Assembly (NCBI RefSeq): GCF_000264055.1
Contig: NZ_AJXL01000024.1
Span: forward strand, 1-42,924
Source of the DNA: Flavobacterium sp. ACAM 123
GTDB taxonomy: Bacteria; Bacteroidota; Bacteroidia; Flavobacteriales; Flavobacteriaceae
Length of the DNA stretch: 42,924 nt
Reading direction: 5' to 3'
In this document: positions 8,620 through 15,967 of the stretch, piece by piece
Layout: every line of letters starts with the position of its first letter
How positions within the stretch are numbered: the first letter of the stretch is position 1
Notes under the pieces: generated by a model
Seen by the model: the letters and a program-made list of their open reading frames with translations, nothing else
Database searches by the model: none
Told to the model about the DNA's origin: nothing
Made by a program: the position numbers and the translations under genes

Positions 8620-8659
8620 TTAGTATGTCCATCGAAATACTATTCGATGGACATACTAA
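8620..8659. repeat. Perfect 17-bp inverted repeat upstream of the metal-operon promoter
   Basis: Arms TTAGTATGTCCATCGAA (8620-8636) and its exact complement (8643-8659) flank a 6-nt loop. No T-run follows on either strand, so it is a poor intrinsic terminator. It sits 9 bp beyond the -33 element of the metal operon and could be a second regulatory site, a cruciform, or the trace of a mobile element. Confidence 0.7.
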
Positions 8660-8740
8660 GCTAATCTGCAGCTTAAATTGAGAATAAAATCTACTATAGG
8701 TTGGTATTGTTTCTGGTCTTTAAACAATTCGCTTCATTGT

Positions 8741-9511
8741 GGTTCTGTCGCGTCTGTATAGTAACTATTATCTTTAGAACTTCAAAATATATTAAATGAA
8801 TACCAAAGGTCATTGTTATCCCAAAGCTATTATTCTTCAGGCCGTTTATTTCAAATTAAGATTTACATTGATTTACAGGGATGTTGAGGAAATAATGAAA
8901 ATGCGTGGAATAGCATTTGATCATGCTATGATTTAGCGTTAGGTGTTAAAATTTGCACCTTTGATTGAATCACAAATCAAAAAGCGAAAGAACAGAGTAG
9001 GCGCCAGCTGGCGAATTGATGAAACTTATATAAAGGTAAAAGGTATCTGGTGTTACTCATATCGAGCTGTTGATAAGTTGGGTAATACGGTGGATTTTCT
9101 TCTTACCAAAAGAAGACAAAGAATGAGTGCGCAGCCATTCCTAATTAACCAATAAATAATAATTGCCGACCAACGGTAATAAATATAGACAAAAGCGGCT
9201 CTAACATCAGCGCAATAAGGGTTTACAACAAACGATCATTTTCGAATATAAAGATTAGGCAATGTAAATACCTCAATAATATTGTTGAGCAGGATCATCG
9301 TTTTATAAAATGGAGGATACAAAACGGTTTGGGTTTTAAAAGTTTTGAGTCCGCCAAAAGAACCTCAGGAGGAATTGAAGTGTTACACATGTTGAGAAAG
9401 AATCAGATGCTTAAGCCAGGCACAAGTATGTTCAAATCATTTTGCAAATTGGCTGCATAATTTTCGGGTCGCTGATTTCTCTTGGATTTTTATGGCAGAT
9501 GCGACAGAACC
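8741..9511 (+). mobile_element. Decayed IS6-family insertion sequence
   Basis: This 771-bp element is bounded by inverted repeats: GGTTCTGTCGCGTCTGTATA at 8741 and the complement of GGTTCTGTCGCATCTGCCAT ending at 9511. The ends resemble the GGTTCTGT/GGCTCTGT termini of IS6 (IS26-like) elements, and the interior is a broken IS6-type transposase. The flanking 8-mers (8733-8740 and 9512-9519) are not alike, so there is no target duplication, as expected for an old copy or one that took part in rearrangement. Confidence 0.85.
8796..9460 (+). pseudogene. IS6-family transposase with stops and a frameshift
   Basis: Reading from ATG at 8796 gives the IS6 N-terminus, including YRDVEEIMKMRGIAFDHAMI. 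Two in-frame TAG codons then replace residues just before what should be WV. The frame continues from 8943 with WRIDETYIKVKGIWCYSYRA, containing the first catalytic Asp, and DFLLTKRR. A shift of frame near 9150 moves the rest to another frame: TVINIDKSGSN (second Asp), VEQDHRFIKWR (near the catalytic Glu, here within NNIVEQDH) and a tail ending at TAA 9458-9460. All three catalytic acidic residues are still recognisable, but two stops and one frameshift make the gene inactive. Confidence 0.88.
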
Positions 9512-9580
9512 TTTTGTCGAAATTTAAAGCTCTTTAAAATAGGAACGCTTACCAAAATCTGATACGTATGTTATAATAAA

Positions 9581-9598
9581 AGGGGCTATAAAGCCCCT
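9581..9598 (-). terminator. Intrinsic terminator of the radC-like gene
   Basis: AGGGGCT (9581-9587) and AGCCCCT (9592-9598) form a 7-bp stem with a 4-nt loop. On the minus strand it is followed by TTTTATTAT. The stem includes the stop codon of the RadC-like gene, so termination is tightly coupled to the gene end. Confidence 0.8.
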
Positions 9599-10056
9599 TC
9601 ATCTGTAAATGAATAATAGTTCTCTGGAGTAATAATTAAATGATCTAATAATTGGATATCAAGAATCTTACTGGCTGCTTTAACCTTAGCAGTAATTTGT
9701 TTGTCAGCTTCCGAGGCGATTAGTTTACCTGAGGGATGGTTGTGAATCATGATGATCCCAGTGGCATTGGCTTTTAGGGCTGCGGCAAATATCAATCTTA
9801 CATCAACTACGGTTCCAGTGATACCTCCTGATGATATTTCATAAGCACCTAGTACTTTGTTGCTGTTGTTTAATAATAAGATTTTAAATTCTTCAAAGAA
9901 TTCAATGGTATTGGGATTCCAAATCTGTAATGCAATTTGATAAGCAGATTTAGAGGATGTGATTAGAGGACGTTCTGCTGCTTTTACTCTTGATTTGTAA
10001 TGCAATTGGATTTCTGAAACAGTTCCCCAATTTGGATTTTTAGCATGATTTTCCAT
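9586..10056 (-). CDS. RadC-like JAMM/MPN domain protein
   Basis: This 156-aa protein has a complete JAMM metal-site motif: H105-x-H107-x10-D118 in HNHPSGKLIASEAD, with an upstream acidic residue in the EEFKILLLN strand as the likely fourth element. It carries the RadC-family core but not the N-terminal helix-hairpin-helix part of full-length RadC. Short RadC-like genes of this type are frequent in Bacteroidota integrative and conjugative elements. Here it marks the left part of the island carrying the restriction and mobilisation genes. The role is not established for the family; a direct part in DNA repair is doubtful. Confidence 0.88.
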   Translation of the reverse strand: MENHAKNPNWGTVSEIQLHYKSRVKAAERPLITSSKSAYQIALQIWNPNTIEFFEEFKILLLNNSNKVLGAYEISSGGITGTVVDVRLIFAAALKANATGIIMIHNHPSGKLIASEADKQITAKVKAASKILDIQLLDHLIITPENYYSFTDEGAL

Positions 10057-10644
10057 GATTTCTATAATTAAAGATTAATAATAGAACTCGAAAGGTCATG
10101 GGCGAGCGAGTGCAAAAAGCAACGCAATAAAGTAAGGGGAACCCGAGTATTTATGGGGGAATTTTTTGCTAGCGAACCGAAGCCCATTACCTAACTTTGT
10201 TGTAGTATTTGTCGAAGGTTAGTCTCTTAGGACTGGAACTATTTGCTCAAGTGTCGTTTGTTGTATATTCCATTTTATGATGACGACTGACTTTAAAGTA
10301 TTTAATAAGAATTGTATGGTTCTAATGACATGATTTAAAGGTGTACAGTTATAGGCTTACTATTGATTCGTTCTCAAAATCAGTTGAATAGAAAATAAAG
10401 TGGCCAGTGTCATTATTTATTATAAAACACCTTTACTACAGCTTAAGGACTATTCGTATTAATTTTAAAAATATCACCAAAACTAGGTATTGCCTAACTC
10501 TACAAAAATGCGTTTATTTACAAGTCAACTAAGAAAGAAAAATAAGACGTGGTAGAGCATTTTAAATTTAGCCTTTTTACAAAGCGTTACCTTTTCAATT
10601 ATACTACCTTAGAACTCTTAAACAAATTTGATTAATTACAATTA
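10057..10644. other. 588-bp gap with a structured, GC-richer non-coding segment at 10085-10222
   Basis: No convincing gene is present. The first 170 bp are less A+T-rich than the surroundings and contain nested complementary pieces: ACTCG (10086-10090) with CGAGT (10144-10148), ATGGGC (10098-10103) with GCCCAT (10182-10187), a small GGG-GAA-CCC turn near 10137, and CTAAC (10191-10195) with GTTAG (10218-10222). This could be a structured RNA or a cis-acting site of the mobile element. From 10223 to 10644 I see only A+T-rich sequence that must contain the hsdM promoter; no TAnnTTTG match stands out. Confidence 0.45.
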
Positions 10645-12207
10645 ATGGCAGCCGAACAAAAACAAAAATTAGAACAACAACTCTGGAACATCGCAAACAC
10701 CCTTCGTGGTAAAATGGATGCCGACGATTTTAGAGATTACATATTAGGTTTCATTTTCTACAAGTACTTGAGTACTAAAATGGATTTGTATGCCAACCAA
10801 ATACTACAACCAGACGGACTAACTTTTCAGGAGATTGAAGGACATGCTGATGAAGCCTTGCTACTGCAGGAAGTAAAACAACTTGCCATTGATAAATTAG
10901 GCTTTTTCTTAGAACCGTCAGAGCTGTTTTCTGAATTGGCGCATAGAGGAAATGCCGGTGGAAAAAACAATTTCATTCTAGGCGACCTTGCCAAAGTACT
11001 GACTCACATTGAGCAAAGTACCATGGGTTCAGAGAGTGAAGAAGATTTTGGAAACTTATTTTCCGACTTGGATTTAACCTCTCACAAATTAGGGAAGTCG
11101 GAAAGTGATAAAAACGAATTGATCGTTAAAGTTCTGACACATCTGGATGAAATTGATTTTGATCTAGAGAATACAGATAGCGACGTTCTTGGTGATGCTT
11201 ACGAATACCTTATTGGTCAGTTTGCTAGTGGAGCAGGAAAGAAAGCGGGTGAATTTTATACCCCGCAACAAGTAAGCAGCGTTTTGGCTCAACTAGTAAC
11301 GGTAGGCAAAGACAAATTAAAGAGTGTTTACGATCCTACTTGTGGTTCTGGTTCTTTGCTGTTACGTGTTGCCAAAGAAGTAAAAGACGTAAGCGCTTTT
11401 TACGGACAGGAAATGAATCCTACGACCTACAACCTTTGTCGTATGAACATGATCATGCACGATGTGCATTACAAACGTTTTGATATCAAGAATGAAGATA
11501 CCTTAGAACGCCCACAGCATATTGACCAACGTTTTGAAGCTATCGTTGCTAATCCGCCTTTCTCGGCCAACTGGAGTGCAAGCCCACTTTTTATGACGGA
11601 TGAGCGTTTCTCGGCTTATGGTAAACTAGCACCTAGCAGTAAGGCCGATTTTGCCTTTGTACAACACATGGTGCACCAATTGGCCGACAACGGAACCATG
11701 GCTATCGTTTTGCCCCACGGCGTTTTGTTTCGTGGTGGTGCCGAAGGTCATATTCGTAAATACCTAATCGAAGACAAAAATTACCTCGATGCCGTGATTG
11801 GCCTTCCCGCCAATATATTTTACGGAACTTCGATTCCTACTTGTATTTTGGTATTGAAAAAAACACGCCAAAACCCCGATGATGTTTTATTTATAGACGC
11901 CAGCCAACATTTTGAGAAGATCAAAACCCAAAATGTATTGCTAGACGAACACATTGACAAAATCATAAATACCTACAGCAACCGCCTTGAAGAAGATAAA
12001 TACAGCCGTATTGCCGCACTAAATTTCATGGCGTCGCAGGATTACAACCTGAATATCCCTCGTTATGTGGATACCTTTGAAGCCGAAGACAGGATCGATA
12101 TTAATGCTGTTGCAAAAGAAATAAAAGCATTAGACACGCAAATAGAGGCCACGGATAAAACCATTGAAGCTTTTTGTGCAGAACTGAATATTTCAACTCC
12201 TTTTTAG
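10645..12207 (+). CDS. hsdM: Type I restriction-modification DNA methyltransferase subunit (HsdM)
   Basis: This 520-aa N6-adenine methyltransferase subunit of a type I system starts with the HsdM N-terminal helical domain (LWNIANTLRGKMDADDFRDY). The S-adenosylmethionine motif is DPTCGSGSLLLRV at about 230-242, and the catalytic motif is NPPF at 303-306. GEFYTPQQV before the SAM motif is also typical. Length and order are normal, so the enzyme looks intact. It heads an operon with rhuM 10 bp downstream, then hsdS, a three-gene toxin module and hsdR. Together with HsdS it would methylate a bipartite target and protect host DNA from the nuclease. Confidence 0.97.
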   Translation: MAAEQKQKLEQQLWNIANTLRGKMDADDFRDYILGFIFYKYLSTKMDLYANQILQPDGLTFQEIEGHADEALLLQEVKQLAIDKLGFFLEPSELFSELAHRGNAGGKNNFILGDLAKVLTHIEQSTMGSESEEDFGNLFSDLDLTSHKLGKSESDKNELIVKVLTHLDEIDFDLENTDSDVLGDAYEYLIGQFASGAGKKAGEFYTPQQVSSVLAQLVTVGKDKLKSVYDPTCGSGSLLLRVAKEVKDVSAFYGQEMNPTTYNLCRMNMIMHDVHYKRFDIKNEDTLERPQHIDQRFEAIVANPPFSANWSASPLFMTDERFSAYGKLAPSSKADFAFVQHMVHQLADNGTMAIVLPHGVLFRGGAEGHIRKYLIEDKNYLDAVIGLPANIFYGTSIPTCILVLKKTRQNPDDVLFIDASQHFEKIKTQNVLLDEHIDKIINTYSNRLEEDKYSRIAALNFMASQDYNLNIPRYVDTFEAEDRIDINAVAKEIKALDTQIEATDKTIEAFCAELNISTPF

Positions 12208-12217
12208 ATAGTAAAAT

Positions 12218-13228
12218 ATGAAAGAAGAACAAGAAATTATTATTTATAATACAGAAGACGGAAAAGCATCAGTAGCTCTTTTTGCTAAGGAAGGAGATGT
12301 CTGGATGAATCAAATTCAATTAGCAGAACTTTTTGACACCTCTAAACAAAATATAAGCTTACATATTATAAATATCTTGAAAGAAAAGGAGTTAGAAGCG
12401 ATTTCAGTTGTCAAGGATTACTTGACAACTGCCGTTGACGGTAAAAATTATAACATTACTTTCTATTCCCTTGAAATGATTCTTGCTGTCGGTTTTAGGG
12501 TTCGAAGTAAAAGAGGAACGCAATTTCGCCAATGGGCAAATCAAAACCTAAGAGAATATATGGTCAAGGGTTTTATCATGGATGATGAACGCCTGAAGAA
12601 CCCAAACGGCAGGACAGATCATTTTGATGAGTTATTAGCTCGTATACGTGATATTAGAGCCTCCGAAAAAAGGTTCTATCAAAAAGTGCGTGATTTATTT
12701 TCTTTAAGTAGCGATTACGATAAAACAGATAAAGCAACACAAATGTTTTTTGCCGAAACGCAAAACAAATTATTATACGCCATAACAGGGAATACCGCTG
12801 CCGAAATCGTCATTACTCGTGCTAATCCAAAACAACCCAATATGAATTTAACCAATTGGAAAGGTGCAGTAGTACGAAAGCAAGATATTTATACCGCAAA
12901 AAACTATTTGACCACTGACGAAATAGATAGTTTAAATCGTTTTGTGGTGGTGTTTCTAGAAACGGCTGAATTAAGAGCTAAAAACAAACAGGATATTACG
13001 ATGAATTTTTGGAAAACCAATGTAGATCGTATTATTGAGTTTAATGATAAAAAAGTATTGAACCATCTGGGCAAAGTAACTCATGCGCAAATGGAGAAAA
13101 AAGTAGATGCTATTTATGAAAAATTCAATACCCAAAGAAAACAATTCGATGTCCAAAAAGCAGATGAGCAAGATTTGGAAGAACTAAAACAACTGGAAAA
13201 CCAAATAAAAAACAAACCCAAAAAATAA
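12218..13228 (+). CDS. RhuM-family protein inside the type I RM operon
   Basis: This 336-aa protein belongs to the RhuM (virulence RhuM) family. The N-terminal part reads EIIIYNTEDGKASVALFAKEG, then WMNQIQLAELFDTSKQNISLHI, a helix-turn-helix-like segment. The characteristic FYSLEMILAVGFRVRSKRGTQFRQWAN follows, and the C-terminal half is helical and lysine-rich. It starts 10 bp after hsdM and ends 2 bp before hsdS, so it is cotranscribed and perhaps translationally coupled. RhuM genes are repeatedly found in type I RM operons, but their function is unknown; a DNA-binding or accessory role is plausible. It contains no recognisable nuclease or methylase motif. Confidence 0.92.
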   Translation: MKEEQEIIIYNTEDGKASVALFAKEGDVWMNQIQLAELFDTSKQNISLHIINILKEKELEAISVVKDYLTTAVDGKNYNITFYSLEMILAVGFRVRSKRGTQFRQWANQNLREYMVKGFIMDDERLKNPNGRTDHFDELLARIRDIRASEKRFYQKVRDLFSLSSDYDKTDKATQMFFAETQNKLLYAITGNTAAEIVITRANPKQPNMNLTNWKGAVVRKQDIYTAKNYLTTDEIDSLNRFVVVFLETAELRAKNKQDITMNFWKTNVDRIIEFNDKKVLNHLGKVTHAQMEKKVDAIYEKFNTQRKQFDVQKADEQDLEELKQLENQIKNKPKK

Positions 13229-13230
13229 CC

Positions 13231-14478
13231 ATGGAAAAACTACTACCACAATTGCGCTTTCCTGAGTTTACGTCGGAATGGGAAGAGAAGTCCTTTAAAG
13301 ATATTGTAAAAATTAATCAAGGGTTGCAAATACCAATTTCAGAAAGACTTACCGACCAAATAGAAAACTCATATTTTTATATTACAAATGAATTTTTAAA
13401 AGCTAATTCTGAAAAAAAATATTTTGTAAAAAACCCAAACCAATCAGTTGTTTGTAAAAAGGAAGATATTTTAATGACTCGAACTGGTAATACTGGTATG
13501 GTTGTAACTAATGTTGAAGGTGTATTTCATAACAATTTCTTTAAAGTTGCATATCCTGAATATATTGATAAAACATACTTATATAATTTTCTGAAACTTG
13601 ATGGAACTCAGAATTTGATAAAAAAATTAGCTGGAACTTCAACAATACCAGACTTAAATCATTCTGATTTTTATAGAATTGAATTGCAATATCCATCCCT
13701 TCCCGAACAAACCAAAATCGCTTCTTTCCTAACTGAAGTCGATAAAAAACTAACCGCCTTAAAACAAAATAAAATCCTTTTAGAGCAATACAAAAAAGGC
13801 GTGATGCAGCAATTTTTCTCGCAAGGACTCCGCTTTAAAGACGATGATGGAAATGACTTTGCGGATTGGGAAGAGAAAAAGTTAGGGGAGGTTTATAATT
13901 TTAAAGTAACAAATTCATTTTCAAGAGAAAACTTGAATTACGATAATGGTGATGTTAAAAATATTCATTACGGTGATATTCATACTAAATTTCAATCTAA
14001 TTTTAATATTTCAAATGAAATTGTACCATACATAAATCCTGAAATTTCAATTCAAAGGATTTCCGAGGATAATTATTGTAAGGAAGGTGATTTAGTTTTC
14101 GCTGATGCTTCTGAAGATTATGCAGATATAGGGAAGTGTATTGAAATAATAAATTTAAATAATGAAAGAACTTTAGCTGGTTTACATACTTTATTGGCAA
14201 GACCAGATTTATCTAAAATTTCAATTGGATTTGGAAATCGTTTAATGAAATCCGAAAAAATAAGGAATCACATTATGAAAATTGCACAGGGTTCGAAAGT
14301 CCTTAGTATTTCAATAGGAAGAATGTCGGATTTATTATTAGAATTCCCATCATTACCAGAACAAACCAAAATCGCAAATTTTCTGTCTGCAATCGATGAA
14401 AAAATCAATCATTGCCAAGAACAAATAGACCAAACCACGATTTGGAAAAAAGGGTTGTTGCAGCAACTATTTGTGTAA
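13231..14478 (+). CDS. hsdS: Type I restriction-modification specificity subunit (HsdS)
   Basis: This 415-aa DNA-recognition subunit has two target-recognition domains, each followed by a conserved helical region. The first conserved region begins SLPEQTKIASFLTEVD at about 156, and the second, SLPEQTKIANFLSAID, at about 374. Segments reading DWEEKKLGE and EWEEKSFKD open the two recognition domains. The two-TRD length is normal, so a bipartite target is expected; the target itself cannot be read. No inverted hsdS copy or invertase is nearby, so phase-variable specificity is not indicated. The toxin-antitoxin-chaperone module begins 48 bp downstream. Confidence 0.95.
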   Translation: MEKLLPQLRFPEFTSEWEEKSFKDIVKINQGLQIPISERLTDQIENSYFYITNEFLKANSEKKYFVKNPNQSVVCKKEDILMTRTGNTGMVVTNVEGVFHNNFFKVAYPEYIDKTYLYNFLKLDGTQNLIKKLAGTSTIPDLNHSDFYRIELQYPSLPEQTKIASFLTEVDKKLTALKQNKILLEQYKKGVMQQFFSQGLRFKDDDGNDFADWEEKKLGEVYNFKVTNSFSRENLNYDNGDVKNIHYGDIHTKFQSNFNISNEIVPYINPEISIQRISEDNYCKEGDLVFADASEDYADIGKCIEIINLNNERTLAGLHTLLARPDLSKISIGFGNRLMKSEKIRNHIMKIAQGSKVLSISIGRMSDLLLEFPSLPEQTKIANFLSAIDEKINHCQEQIDQTTIWKKGLLQQLFV

Positions 14479-14526
14479 TTAAAATTGTTAATAAGAATAC
14501 AAATAATAAACCTATAAGTTGATTAT

Positions 14527-15033
14527 ATGAAAATAGATGCTATATTTGCACCATCATTATTTACTTTCCACTACTCTGGAGAAGTAGACAATGAGTATGA
14601 TCGTCTAATGGATCATTGGACAGATGTTAGCTATCTTAGAAAATATGCAAAAGAAAATGCCGTAGTAAACATCAATCAATTTGTAAAAGACAGACTAAAA
14701 GATGCGGAACAAATACAAGATGTATTAGAAGAAATCACAATAAATAATCAACCTTTAGAATTTTATTTCAGAACACTTTTTGATACAGAATCAGGGATTA
14801 AGACACTTTCTTTACAAAAAGGAAAAATTATAAAAAATGGAATTAGAATCTATGCCATTAAAATTGACACCAATTGTTTTGTCATTACAGGTGGCGCCAT
14901 AAAGATGACTCAAACTATGCAAGATCATCCTGATTCAAATAATGAATTAACAAAAATTAAGACAGCAAAAGAATATTTACAGGAGCACTCCATATTTGAT
15001 ACTGATTCTTTTTACGAACTTATAAACGAATAA
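14527..15033 (+). CDS. Probable toxin of a toxin-antitoxin-chaperone (TAC) module
   Basis: I do not recognise a named family for this 168-aa protein. The C-terminal part, IRIYAIKIDTNCFVITGGAI, then KMTQ and a helix ending in the D-S-F-Y-E-L region, resembles the strand-helix end of RelE/HigB-type toxins, where a similar core strand is followed by lysine/threonine residues. The N-terminal two thirds are acidic and helical (NEYDRLMDHWTDVSYLRKYA). It is followed after 2 bp by an HTH antitoxin and then a SecB-like chaperone, the order of TAC modules such as Mycobacterium tuberculosis HigB-HigA-SecB-like. The toxin role is inferred mainly from this context; the enzymatic activity is unknown. Confidence 0.6.
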   Translation: MKIDAIFAPSLFTFHYSGEVDNEYDRLMDHWTDVSYLRKYAKENAVVNINQFVKDRLKDAEQIQDVLEEITINNQPLEFYFRTLFDTESGIKTLSLQKGKIIKNGIRIYAIKIDTNCFVITGGAIKMTQTMQDHPDSNNELTKIKTAKEYLQEHSIFDTDSFYELINE

Positions 15034-15035
15034 AA

Positions 15036-15503
15036 ATGAGTAATATAGAAAAATTAACCGCATTGGTTTCTTCAAAAAACACCAATACAGTTGCCAAAAA
15101 TAAAGATAGAATTAAAAATAGAGCGATGTTGAGAGAGTCTCAAAATATTGCTTTAAAAGTTCTGGATCGTTTGGACGATTTAAATTGGACTCAAAAAAAA
15201 TTGGCAGAAAAGTTAGAAGTAAGTCCGCAGCAAGTGACCAAAATAGTAAAAGGCCAAGAAAATCTTACCTTGGAAACTCAAATAAAACTTCAAGACATTT
15301 TAAAAATTCCAATTTTAGCCTCGTATTATGATACTATTGAAGAAAAAAATAGCGCGGAAATTGTAAAAACGACAACTGAAAGATACTTTGCTCCAAAACC
15401 AAAATTCAAACTAGCCGATAAAATTTTGCTGGCTAAAAAAGAATTTAAAATGGAGTACAATCCTATTTCTGAAAAGTATAACTATTTCGAACAAACTGCA
15501 TAA
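15036..15503 (+). CDS. XRE-type antitoxin with a C-terminal chaperone-dependence tail (TAC antitoxin)
   Basis: This 155-aa protein has a helix-turn-helix domain at about 45-90 (LNWTQKKLAEKLEVSPQQVTK, then ENLTLETQIKLQDIL). A tail of about 50 residues follows (from KTTTERYFAPKPKFK to YFEQTA) and is rich in Lys and aromatic residues. In known TAC systems the antitoxin has a C-terminal extension (ChAD) that makes it unstable unless bound by a SecB-like chaperone; this tail is in the right place and of similar length. It overlaps the chaperone gene by one base (TAATG), implying translational coupling. It probably neutralises the upstream protein and autoregulates transcription. Confidence 0.75.
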   Translation: MSNIEKLTALVSSKNTNTVAKNKDRIKNRAMLRESQNIALKVLDRLDDLNWTQKKLAEKLEVSPQQVTKIVKGQENLTLETQIKLQDILKIPILASYYDTIEEKNSAEIVKTTTERYFAPKPKFKLADKILLAKKEFKMEYNPISEKYNYFEQTA

Positions 15504-15934
15504 TGGAAAATGAATCTATCGGCTTTGCTTTAGTAGCAATTAAAACGGAACAATTTGCTTTATTTGAAGAGAAATATTCATCAAAAAAGGAATTGAATAT
15601 TACAACCTCATTAGAATTTAAAATTAATGAGGAGCAAAAATTAATTGGTGTTTTTGCTACTTTTACTTTTGAACAATCAAAAAAAATATTTATTAAAATA
15701 CAAGTAAGCTGTCATTTTAATATTGAACCAAATACTTGGACGTCATTTCTAAAAGACAACAATGTGGTTTTTCCAAAAAACTTCATTTGTCATTTAACCA
15801 TGTTAACTATTGGAACTTCAAGAGGAATTCTTCACGCTAAAACAGAAGGTACCGAATTTAATAAATTTATTCTCCCAACTATTAATGTGAATCAGTTAGT
15901 TGAAAAAGATGCTGAGTTTATTATCAATATATAG
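15503..15934 (+). CDS. SecB-like chaperone of a toxin-antitoxin-chaperone module
   Basis: This 143-aa protein shares the SecB pattern: alternating beta strands in the first 90 residues (LEFKINEEQKLIGVFATFTF, IFIKIQVSCHFNI) and a C-terminal helix region, CHLTMLTIGTSRGILHAKT, which aligns with the SecB segment around ITSMVSRGTFPQL. A short tail, ILPTINVNQLV, matches the SecB ending with Pro-x-x-x-x-x-L. Its start overlaps the antitoxin stop. In TAC modules a dedicated SecB-like protein binds the antitoxin tail and protects it; I infer that here. A housekeeping export role is unlikely because the gene sits in an RM operon on an island. Confidence 0.72.
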   Translation: MENESIGFALVAIKTEQFALFEEKYSSKKELNITTSLEFKINEEQKLIGVFATFTFEQSKKIFIKIQVSCHFNIEPNTWTSFLKDNNVVFPKNFICHLTMLTIGTSRGILHAKTEGTEFNKFILPTINVNQLVEKDAEFIINI

Positions 15935-15967
15935 GAAAGGTGTTCTAACAATTATTCTTATTAAATT

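Noticed and set aside
8733..9519. Target-site duplication of the IS6-family remnant
   Set aside because: The 8-mers on the two sides (TTCATTGT and TTTTGTCG) do not match.
13231..14478. Phase-variable hsdS
   Set aside because: No partial or inverted second hsdS copy, no long inverted repeats and no invertase gene close by.
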